Positions 7,662 to 13,143 of a stretch of DNA of 21,010 nt are shown here, one piece after another; within the stretch, counting starts at the first letter, position 1, and every line of letters begins with the position of its first letter. The translations under genes and the position numbers were made by a program. The stretch covers positions 1 through 21,010 of IMG/VR virus record IMGVR_UViG_3300001472_000031. One strand, given 5' to 3'. The DNA is from a virus. The notes beneath the pieces were generated by a model. That model was not told the origin of the DNA. It made no database searches and saw nothing but the letters and a program-made list of their open reading frames with translations.

Positions 7662-8673
7662 AGGTGACGCGACGGTCTTGTGCGCGTTGGGTCAAACGAT
7701 TTAGCATATCGTCACCGCCAGCTTGCCCGCCAGATGATGTCGGAGCCGTCGTATTTGTCTCCGTAAACGCCGCACGTTTCTCTGAGAAAGATTTTAACCG
7801 TTCAAATTCACCAGAGTTCTTTTCGTTCTGAAACGCCTTCATAACTTTACGAGTTAGGTTAAGGTTAGCAAAGTCTTCGCCCGTATAACCCATCTGCATA
7901 GCGTAGTCTGAAAACTCAGGCGCCATTTCGTCAGGAAGCTTTAGCTCCTGCTGAACTCTGTCTAAGTTCGTAGCTACTCTTTCTTTGTAGCTCTGGTTGG
8001 ACTGGTCGTTTGCTTGTCTCTGGACTTGCTGGCTAACTTGCGCCTGCTGCTTTCCAGCCTGCATAACTCTGTTCATCAGCTTAGTTTGCATAGCCATCTG
8101 CTTCTTTAGGCCCTCGATCTCCGCGTAACTCTCACGAAGTTTCGGTGGAAGAGATATAGCGTTTGAATCTTCGTATTTACGAAACTCTTCTTCTAGCTCC
8201 GCAGCTACGTTTCCGCCCTGTTGCGCGTTAGGGTTTGCTTGGCCCTGACCAGCAGGAGGTTGTGCGCCCTTGCCGAATTGGGCGTTCTTTGTGAACGCTC
8301 GCTTTAACGAACCGTCAATAAGAGCTTTGGCTTGCGATGGGTTCATATTGCCCTTCGCCATTATCTCATCGACGTAGCCGTACACCTCTGCGTTTTGGGA
8401 ATGCTTGTTGTTTAAAGCCGCGTAACGATCTCGCGTACCCTTGATTTGGGCGGCAGTCATAGTCTGGTCGCCTACTTTAAAAAACTCAACGGATTGATCG
8501 CGCTCACGATCACCCTCGGTAATCGGTGAAGCAACCTCTTGAGCTTTCTCCATGTTCGTCGTTGGGGCCTCCTCAGGCTTAGGAGCTTTCGCTTGCGGTG
8601 CCTGTGGTTGCGGTGCTTGGCCTTGCTGTGGGCCAAGTTTCTTTTCTGTAATTCGCTGTAGAGGATCAGCCAT
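7660..8673 (-). CDS. Scaffolding protein (337 aa)
   Basis: This is the probable internal scaffold that guides capsid assembly and is then released. Composition fits: highly charged, rich in Gln, Ala and Lys, low in hydrophobics. A Pro/Gln/Ala-rich disordered N-terminus (residues about 15-40) is followed by long predicted helices, including a Gln-rich coiled-coil stretch around residues 185-230 (KKQMAMQTKLMNRV, then QAQVSQQVQRQ). It stands directly before the capsid gene, the usual place for a scaffold. I chose the ATG at 8673 because GGAG lies 7 bases upstream and the start overlaps the previous stop by 8 bases (ATGGCTGA). An in-frame ATG at 8724 would add 17 residues lying inside the previous gene. 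No protease motif is visible. Confidence 0.82.
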   Translation of the reverse strand: MADPLQRITEKKLGPQQGQAPQPQAPQAKAPKPEEAPTTNMEKAQEVASPITEGDRERDQSVEFFKVGDQTMTAAQIKGTRDRYAALNNKHSQNAEVYGYVDEIMAKGNMNPSQAKALIDGSLKRAFTKNAQFGKGAQPPAGQGQANPNAQQGGNVAAELEEEFRKYEDSNAISLPPKLRESYAEIEGLKKQMAMQTKLMNRVMQAGKQQAQVSQQVQRQANDQSNQSYKERVATNLDRVQQELKLPDEMAPEFSDYAMQMGYTGEDFANLNLTRKVMKAFQNEKNSGEFERLKSFSEKRAAFTETNTTAPTSSGGQAGGDDMLNRLTQRAQDRRVT

Positions 8674-8881
8674 CGTATTCTCCATTTTCATGTAAGCGGC
8701 TTTCGCGGCTATTTGCATTTTCAAGATGCAGCTCGTTCTCCATTCGGAGCATGAGCCGTTGAGGTAAGTCGAGCAACTGTCTAGCTGCCCAGATCGCGCC
8801 CCGATTATAATCCATCTGTTGCTGGCTCATCTGAGGGCTGTCGGCCATAGTGAGAGCTAGTGATACTATCTCTTCCTCCAT
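8666..8881 (-). CDS. Small conserved-looking protein (71 aa from ATG; perhaps 96 aa)
   Basis: The product is unknown. Read from the ATG at 8881 it is an acidic helical protein whose second half (MDYNRGAIWAARQLLDLPQRL) resembles small proteins I recall upstream of scaffold genes in podoviruses. This ATG has only AAGG two bases away, a poor ribosome binding site. The frame stays open upstream to about 9008 and the 25 codons just before the ATG read like real protein (LKDLTALSKSKGWAQLHKV), in the style of this family's usual N-terminus. No ATG, GTG or TTG is available there. The best-placed unusual start is ATT at 8956, preceded by AAAGGG. The stop overlaps the scaffold start. Confidence 0.7.
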   Translation of the reverse strand: MEEEIVSLALTMADSPQMSQQQMDYNRGAIWAARQLLDLPQRLMLRMENELHLENANSRESRLHENGEYDG

Positions 8882-8943
8882 GACCTTGTGTAACTGTGCC
8901 CAGCCCTTGCTTTTGCTAAGAGCGGTTAAATCTTTGAGTTGAC

Positions 8944-9054
8944 TTAATGTAGTAATTTTGCAGTCCCTTTCTTGCCAGTACCAATGTTGGCAGGACCAAA
9001 CTTCTGCATGTTAGATACGGGGGTGGATTTTTTAGATCCCTTTTTCTTAGCCAT
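8944..9054 (-). CDS. Tiny Lys-rich protein (36 aa)
   Basis: I found this by reading the minus strand. The product begins MAKKKGSKKSTPVSN and ends GTGKKGTAKLLH, with 9 lysines in 36 residues. The start is supported by a textbook ribosome binding site, AAGGAGG, 6 bases upstream of the ATG. It is the last of a run of small basic proteins between the tail-chaperone and scaffold genes. Its function is unknown; such a charge suggests nucleic-acid or virion-interior contact. Confidence 0.7.
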   Translation of the reverse strand: MAKKKGSKKSTPVSNMQKFGPANIGTGKKGTAKLLH

Positions 9055-9065
9055 AGTCGGCCTCC

Positions 9066-9158
9066 TTACTTTTGAGTGCATGGACAGTTCGCATGCTTCA
9101 TGTTCCCGCTTTTCGTTTTCTTACCGATAGCTTTTACATTCTTAGAAACTTGCGCCAC
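9066..9158 (-). CDS. Tiny basic protein with C-terminal CPC motif, GTG start (30 aa)
   Basis: The frame reads (M)AQVSKNVKAIGKKT, continues KSGNMKHANCPCTQK and then stops. I chose the GTG at 9158 because AAAAAGGA lies 7 bases upstream and it follows the previous stop by 4 bases. The next gene's ribosome binding site overlaps its stop codon. It has two cysteines (CPC) and a His near the C-terminus, which might bind a metal. Small size and non-ATG start lower confidence, though the packing on both sides leaves room only for a short gene. Confidence 0.5.
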   Translation of the reverse strand: MAQVSKNVKAIGKKTKSGNMKHANCPCTQK

Positions 9159-9162
9159 TTTG

Positions 9163-9318
9163 CTATCCTTTTTTCTTAGCTCTTTTAGCTTTGTTCTTTT
9201 TACTGTTAGGAAAACCTGCTTTCATATTCTCGTAGGCTTTATTCGTAATGGTTGACTTAGACTTAGAACGTGAGGTTCCTGCCTTTTTTCGCTTGTTTAT
9301 GTTTTCCCAAAGGCTCAT
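9163..9318 (-). CDS. Small basic protein of the MSLWENINKRKKAGTSR type (51 aa)
   Basis: Read by hand on the minus strand, it starts MSLWENINKRKKAGTSR, has SKSKSTITNKAYENMKAGF in the middle and a Lys/Arg-rich tail ending AKRAKKKG. It contains 14 Lys and 3 Arg in 51 residues. I recall near-identical small proteins in many marine phage genomes, none with known function. The ATG follows the stop of the preceding gene with no gap (TAAATG), with AAGG 7 bases upstream. Confidence 0.8.
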   Translation of the reverse strand: MSLWENINKRKKAGTSRSKSKSTITNKAYENMKAGFPNSKKNKAKRAKKKG

Positions 9319-9429
9319 TTAATAACCTTTTTTTTTCTTCATAGTCTTGCCAGTTTTCTTAGCATAAGCCGCAGCTTTTTTCTTGCCTGCTGGGGTGTAC
9401 GCAAATTTCTTTTTTCCTACGGATGGCAT
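9319..9429 (-). CDS. Tiny Lys-rich protein of the MPSVGKKKFAYTPAGKK type (36 aa)
   Basis: The product starts MPSVGKKKFAYTPAGKKKA and ends KKTGKTMKKKKGY, with 13 lysines in 36 residues. I recall this as one of the commonest tiny proteins of marine phages, with no known role. An AGGAG ribosome binding site lies 6 bases before the ATG. Its stop is directly followed by the start of the 51 aa gene. The charge suggests DNA or RNA contact, or packaging into the virion. Confidence 0.8.
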   Translation of the reverse strand: MPSVGKKKFAYTPAGKKKAAAYAKKTGKTMKKKKGY

Positions 9430-9438
9430 ATCTTTCTC

Positions 9439-9702
9439 CTAACAATTCCACGCTCTGCGTGACCAATAGTTTGCACTTAGTTTATTAGCTTTTCCCTTGA
9501 TGCCGCCACTGCGAGCGCAGTAGCTTTTCTTTCGGGCAGGCTGGTCTTTCTTGATCGTCATGTTTGCATCGCCAAAGCGAATAATTTTTTCCTTGCCGTT
9601 AGCGCATGCCTTGACGACAAACTTCTTGCCGCCCGAAACCTGACGCTTCGGCTTGTTGCAGGGCATAGAAGCCTTCTTTGTTTTTGGCTTAGCCTTCGCC
9701 AT
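9439..9702 (-). CDS. Basic Cys-containing protein of the IRFGD..MTIKK type (87 aa)
   Basis: The core runs MPCNKPKR, KKFVVKACANGKEKIIRFGD, MTIKKDQPARKKSYCARSGG, then YWSRRAWNC. Four cysteines at 15, 33, 62 and 87, with many Lys and Arg, suggest a small nucleic-acid-associated or metal-binding fold. I recall a widespread phage and bacterial family with the layout K.IRFGD..M.I....P.R...(Y/F).AR...., then YW...W; its function is not known to me. The start overlaps the stop of the chaperone-like gene (TAATG). The conserved part begins near Met13, so the first 12 residues may be an extension. Confidence 0.78.
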   Translation of the reverse strand: MAKAKPKTKKASMPCNKPKRQVSGGKKFVVKACANGKEKIIRFGDANMTIKKDQPARKKSYCARSGGIKGKANKLSANYWSRRAWNC

Positions 9703-10001
9703 TAGACAGGCTCAGTGGGCCAAGTTACTTTTTCGTAATCAGGCCATTCCGCATCTGCTGTAGGCAAGTTGCGGAGATCCGATCTATAGGAAGCCCAAGC
9801 CTTTTTAGTTACGCTTGTAAGAGGACTGTCAGCCGCTTGCGTCCAATCAGAAGAGGCCAATAACGCATCTCGCATTGAACGAGAAGTTTTGGCTTGGGTG
9901 GCTGCCTTCCCATCGGAAATTTGCTTTTGGACCTCAGTTTCTTGCGCTTCTTCCGCGAGTGTCATTTCTCGGTACACACCGCCTTTATAAATCTTAGACA
10001 T
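9702..10001 (-). CDS. Phage tail assembly chaperone-like protein (99 aa)
   Basis: Residues about 40-97 match the pattern of the phage tail assembly chaperone family (Phage_tail_APC type): SMRDALLASSDWTQAADSPL, then KKAWASYRSDLRNLP, then a closing V.WP..P. In other phages such proteins lie beside fibre genes and are thought to help fibre folding or attachment. Here the gene follows the 298 aa fibre-like gene by 4 bases, in keeping with that. The N-terminal 35 residues are variable and helical. The family call rests on motif recognition only. Confidence 0.78.
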   Translation of the reverse strand: MSKIYKGGVYREMTLAEEAQETEVQKQISDGKAATQAKTSRSMRDALLASSDWTQAADSPLTSVTKKAWASYRSDLRNLPTADAEWPDYEKVTWPTEPV

Positions 10002-10005
10002 CTTA

Positions 10006-10902
10006 TTAACCCTCTTCCATCTGTACTTCGACTACGAGCTTGCCGTGATTAAAATTTCCACTTGTTGCGTAAAAACGAAAGCCACCTTCCATCGCAGTAG
10101 TCGAATTGTTAGTTGAGTAATTATTCCAACCACCATATTCTTGACTGGGCCAAGTGTTTGAACTGTTCTGGTACATAATTTGATACCAGCAGCCGCCACC
10201 CTTGTCCTTTTGGTTGCTCCCTGCAGACCCTTCGCGCCACGGTATAAAATTAATCTGCCCAGTTACCCCAGAACCGTAAGTGTAGTCGGTCTGCTTAATA
10301 TCATTCCCGTATGCCGGAAATCTCATCCAGCCTTGGTTGCTGTTGTGTTGTTCGCCATGACTGCCAGAGGTGCTTTCTTTGTAGTAATAGCTACATCCAA
10401 GGTATCCTGAACTTATAACGCTCCCACCGGAATTAAGCCCATAAAGATATATGTAGGTATCACCGCTACTGGCAATTTCGTACATTGTGAGGCGAACACC
10501 AGCGATTTTTGCGTAGGTGATGCCTGAGTTAATACTCGCCCACGTTAAGTCATACGTGTTGGTTGCAGATAACGTGTTAAAGTCGTAGGTCTTTTTGTAG
10601 GCTACGCTTGACGGCGGTGCGGCATATTCAAGAGCCGTTGCACCAGAGTTGACCGCAAGCGTTTGACCAGCCGTGCCTATTGCGGCTGGTAAAGCCGCAG
10701 GATTAAATTGTAGCTGCCCAGAGCCATCTGTCGTTATAGGCTTGTTTGCCGTCCCATCGGCTGCTGGCAGTTTAAGTGGCGAGTACGCCAATGTGCCAGT
10801 TCCGTTAGTTACGAGTGGGGCGTTTGCGCCGCCATCGGTCGAGGGCAAGGTAAATGTAGTACCCCCGTTTTTGGCGATCTGATCGACTATGATCTTACTC
10901 AT
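10006..10902 (-). CDS. Repeat-bearing tail fibre/receptor-binding-like protein (298 aa)
   Basis: This is a probable virion appendage protein. After a 18-residue opening (MSKIIVDQIAKNGG...) there are three back-to-back 26-residue repeats at residues 19-44, 45-70 and 71-96, each with LP..(D/I)G.A, a T/V.(D/N/S)G.G.L core and a Tyr/Phe near the end. Such repeats usually form the shaft of trimeric fibres. The rest is beta-rich and full of Tyr, Gly, Ser and Asn (YYYKESTSGSHGEQHNSNQG), like receptor-binding tips. Near the end GGFRFYATSGNFNHG resembles GFYFRPNSGTFEQG in the 217 aa protein next door, suggesting a related tip domain. Ribosome binding site AAGGA is 7 bases from the ATG. Confidence 0.8.
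   Translation of the reverse strand: MSKIIVDQIAKNGGTTFTLPSTDGGANAPLVTNGTGTLAYSPLKLPAADGTANKPITTDGSGQLQFNPAALPAAIGTAGQTLAVNSGATALEYAAPPSSVAYKKTYDFNTLSATNTYDLTWASINSGITYAKIAGVRLTMYEIASSGDTYIYLYGLNSGGSVISSGYLGCSYYYKESTSGSHGEQHNSNQGWMRFPAYGNDIKQTDYTYGSGVTGQINFIPWREGSAGSNQKDKGGGCWYQIMYQNSSNTWPSQEYGGWNNYSTNNSTTAMEGGFRFYATSGNFNHGKLVVEVQMEEG
10615..10848 (-). repeat. Three tandem 26-residue (78-base) repeats in the 298 aa fibre-like gene
   Basis: These bases code for residues 19-96. The three units are exactly 26 residues each, begin with LP and share the G.A / T.G.G / L.[YF] pattern. The DNA has diverged much more than the protein pattern, so the repeat is old and maintained for structure. Confidence 0.7.
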
Positions 10903-10929
10903 CTGTTTATCCTTTCAGTTGAGTGGGGG

Positions 10930-11583
10930 TTATGCCGCTGCCGCGCGGCGTTTTGTTCCGTAGATAGAAAAAAGGCTGTCCATGCCTTCTCCCTGCTCAA
11001 AAGTCCCGCTATTGGGACGAAAATAAAAACCATCTTGAGCCGCATTAGGGGTTGCAACAAAATGACTGTATCCCGTTTGGCTAGGCATCCCATAATTAGC
11101 CAACCCCTTGTAGAAATTACCTTGAAACGTTTTAGAAGAAGTGCTGTCTTGATCAGGATGTGGGAAGTAAATGTTCCACTCGATTGTGCCGTAGCTACTG
11201 CTGTCGTCTAGGTCAGTCATCATGTTGTTGCCATCTGATGTACGCATTTCACTGGTCCTGTTACTGGTAAACTCTTGGCTTCCGTATACGCCCTGCGTTG
11301 TCCAAGACTGTGCGGTCGTTCGTGTGTCGCCCACCATTCCGCCAAACCACATATAATCATTGTTGGCTGATAGCTTCACACGCGCGCCAAGAATTTTGAA
11401 ATGCCCGTAAGTTTTGGTGTCCAGATTTTTAAACTCAATGGCGCTTTTACCCGCACCGGAAACAACTGATATTGTCTCAATGTGTCTCTGAAGGCTAAAA
11501 GCCGCCTCTACATCTTCTAAAGAAAGACTTGCGGTTGATACCGCGCCGCCACTTAATGAGTTCAATCTTACTACGCGAGCCAT
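10930..11583 (-). CDS. Fibre- or receptor-binding-like structural protein (217 aa)
   Basis: No known enzyme motif is visible. The N-terminus (residues 1-45) is a short Ser/Leu-rich lead. Residues 50-90 (KNLDTKTYGHFKILGARVKL, then WFGGMVG) and the end (GFYFRPNSGTFEQGEGMDSL) follow a beta-sandwich-like pattern I associate with small marine phage tip proteins. The C-terminal motif is echoed in the 298 aa protein. Ribosome binding site GGAGG, 6 bases from the ATG, lies inside the last codons of the 515 aa gene. Position among fibre genes supports a host-attachment role; this is inferred. Confidence 0.72.
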   Translation of the reverse strand: MARVVRLNSLSGGAVSTASLSLEDVEAAFSLQRHIETISVVSGAGKSAIEFKNLDTKTYGHFKILGARVKLSANNDYMWFGGMVGDTRTTAQSWTTQGVYGSQEFTSNRTSEMRTSDGNNMMTDLDDSSSYGTIEWNIYFPHPDQDSTSSKTFQGNFYKGLANYGMPSQTGYSHFVATPNAAQDGFYFRPNSGTFEQGEGMDSLFSIYGTKRRAAAA

Positions 11584-11584
11584 T

Positions 11585-13132
11585 CTAAACCTCCACGAAC
11601 GTGACAGTTGTGTGGACAGTTGCAGCGGCGTCTTGGTTTTCAGCGTAAAGACAATCCCCCGATCCTAAGACCAGACCGTTTCTCTCGTAAACACCAATCG
11701 CAGAACCGTTCTCCAAAAGACCAGTCTGAGGAATGCTTGAAAAACCAGTTGTTTTTGCGAACAACGTGTCCTGTTGAGTGGACTGCAAAAACAATATTCT
11801 TTCACTACTGCCAGAGTTATCTACCGCCAGAAGCGTTGCGGATGGATACCCCATCTCAGAAGCAGTCTTCCAGTTGATAAGGTCTGTGGAATACAGAACG
11901 TCCCCTTGAACGGCGCTCTTGTAAGCAACCCAAAGCGATGCACCAATTCTCTCCGGTTGCGACGTCTTAACCGTTAAGGGGTGTGTAGCCGGCTCCTTGG
12001 TGCATACGGTATCAAAGTCCTTAACCGTGTAACCAGATACAAACATGTCTGGGTGGTCAAAAGACCATACGCCATTATTACTAGAGCTTGATTGAACGTT
12101 TAAATAATATTTGTCGGTTGTCGGATTGTACTTAATCCAGCTCAATGAGTGACCGCCAGCCGATGACAGATTAAACTCAAGACGAGCATGCCAAACTTCA
12201 CCTGTTGAAATTAAACTATTTTCGTTTTGAGATGTCGTAGTGTCTTTCGCATTTTTAATTGATGATGCACCGGCGGTGTAATTGCCGTTATTTCTCCATT
12301 GTCGCGCAGATATAAGACCGACCCTGTAACTATTATTTGAAGTTTTGCTGGTGCCAGTAGCAAGAACATAAACACCTCCGTCAGATTGGAGGTCTAAGGT
12401 TAAACCGTCGTTAACTTTGAAACTGTCTGGATTTGAGCTGCTACCCAAAGCGTATTGTAAACTGCCGCTTGATTGCGTGGCTTCATCAAAAGAAGGCGTG
12501 GTAATGCTACCATGAAACTGCCCGGCACCCATATATGCGCTTGTGCTAATACCGATTACAGTATCAGTCCAAATATCAGTAACAAAAAAACTATTGTAAT
12601 AATTGAAATTGTGGGAGCTTACGTAAGTTGAACCGCTAGTTGGACTAGAACCTTGAAGCCAATTAGGGAAATAAGACTTGTCAGCAGCTATATCACTGTA
12701 AAAATGGGGTTGGCTAGTTGCAATCAAGGCGCCATACGCGCTTGCTTTGTTGTAAGATTGAGGATTGGTTAAAAAATAAGGGTCGTACTGGGTGTATTTA
12801 TAATAATCGGCAGAATAGCTCGTTCCATTTACCCCAAGTCGGTGCTTGCTGGTGCCAACAACATTTTGCAGTCTGGTGACGCCGTTATCCCCAGAAGATT
12901 TTAAATCAAAGTCGCCAGTGTTTTCTGTGACAGTCTCCACCAAAGTTTTTGCGGCAGAAATGAAATTAAGAGGTCTAGTATTTGAGCTATCAATTAACAA
13001 AGATAGTTTCGGATTAACGGTATTGTCACTACTTATCGCATTAATCGAAACAACGACGGGGCCACTCGTTGTGTTTTCAAAAATATTTTGCGCTGTTTCC
13101 GGTGTGATGCTCGAACTTGTTCTACCAGCCAT
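11585..13132 (-). CDS. Unrecognised large structural protein, possibly receptor-binding (515 aa)
   Basis: I do not recognise a family. The protein is rich in Ser, Thr, Asn, Gly and Tyr, has almost no charged helices and appears all-beta. Residues 21-52 form a beta-sandwich-like lead (TTSGPVVVSI, then SLLIDSSN). Residues 412-425 (VLYSTDLINWKTAS) resemble the D..NW-type blade of sialidase-like or Asp-box propellers, and the region after it alternates strand-like segments (ATLLAVDNSG, then RILFLQSTQQD). No catalytic set can be named. AGGAG lies 8 bases before the ATG. It sits between two fibre-like genes, so a virion attachment role is the simplest reading. Confidence 0.7.
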   Translation of the reverse strand: MAGRTSSSITPETAQNIFENTTSGPVVVSINAISSDNTVNPKLSLLIDSSNTRPLNFISAAKTLVETVTENTGDFDLKSSGDNGVTRLQNVVGTSKHRLGVNGTSYSADYYKYTQYDPYFLTNPQSYNKASAYGALIATSQPHFYSDIAADKSYFPNWLQGSSPTSGSTYVSSHNFNYYNSFFVTDIWTDTVIGISTSAYMGAGQFHGSITTPSFDEATQSSGSLQYALGSSSNPDSFKVNDGLTLDLQSDGGVYVLATGTSKTSNNSYRVGLISARQWRNNGNYTAGASSIKNAKDTTTSQNENSLISTGEVWHARLEFNLSSAGGHSLSWIKYNPTTDKYYLNVQSSSSNNGVWSFDHPDMFVSGYTVKDFDTVCTKEPATHPLTVKTSQPERIGASLWVAYKSAVQGDVLYSTDLINWKTASEMGYPSATLLAVDNSGSSERILFLQSTQQDTLFAKTTGFSSIPQTGLLENGSAIGVYERNGLVLGSGDCLYAENQDAAATVHTTVTFVEV

Positions 13133-13143
13133 CTCGTATTCTC

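Noticed and set aside
8674-8724. 17-residue N-terminal extension of the scaffold gene
   Set aside because: It lies inside the preceding gene. The ATG at 8673 has a GGAG site at good spacing and a typical MADP start.
8953-8961. Programmed minus-one frameshift joining the 36 aa gene to the 71 aa gene at GCAAAATTA
   Set aside because: It does not fit the X XXY YYZ slippery pattern in the right frame, and no clear downstream stimulator was seen. It is kept only as an alternative to an ATT start.
10930-11093. Minus-strand frame 10899-11093 (64 codons)
   Set aside because: It overlaps the 217 aa gene almost completely in another frame and has no start signal.
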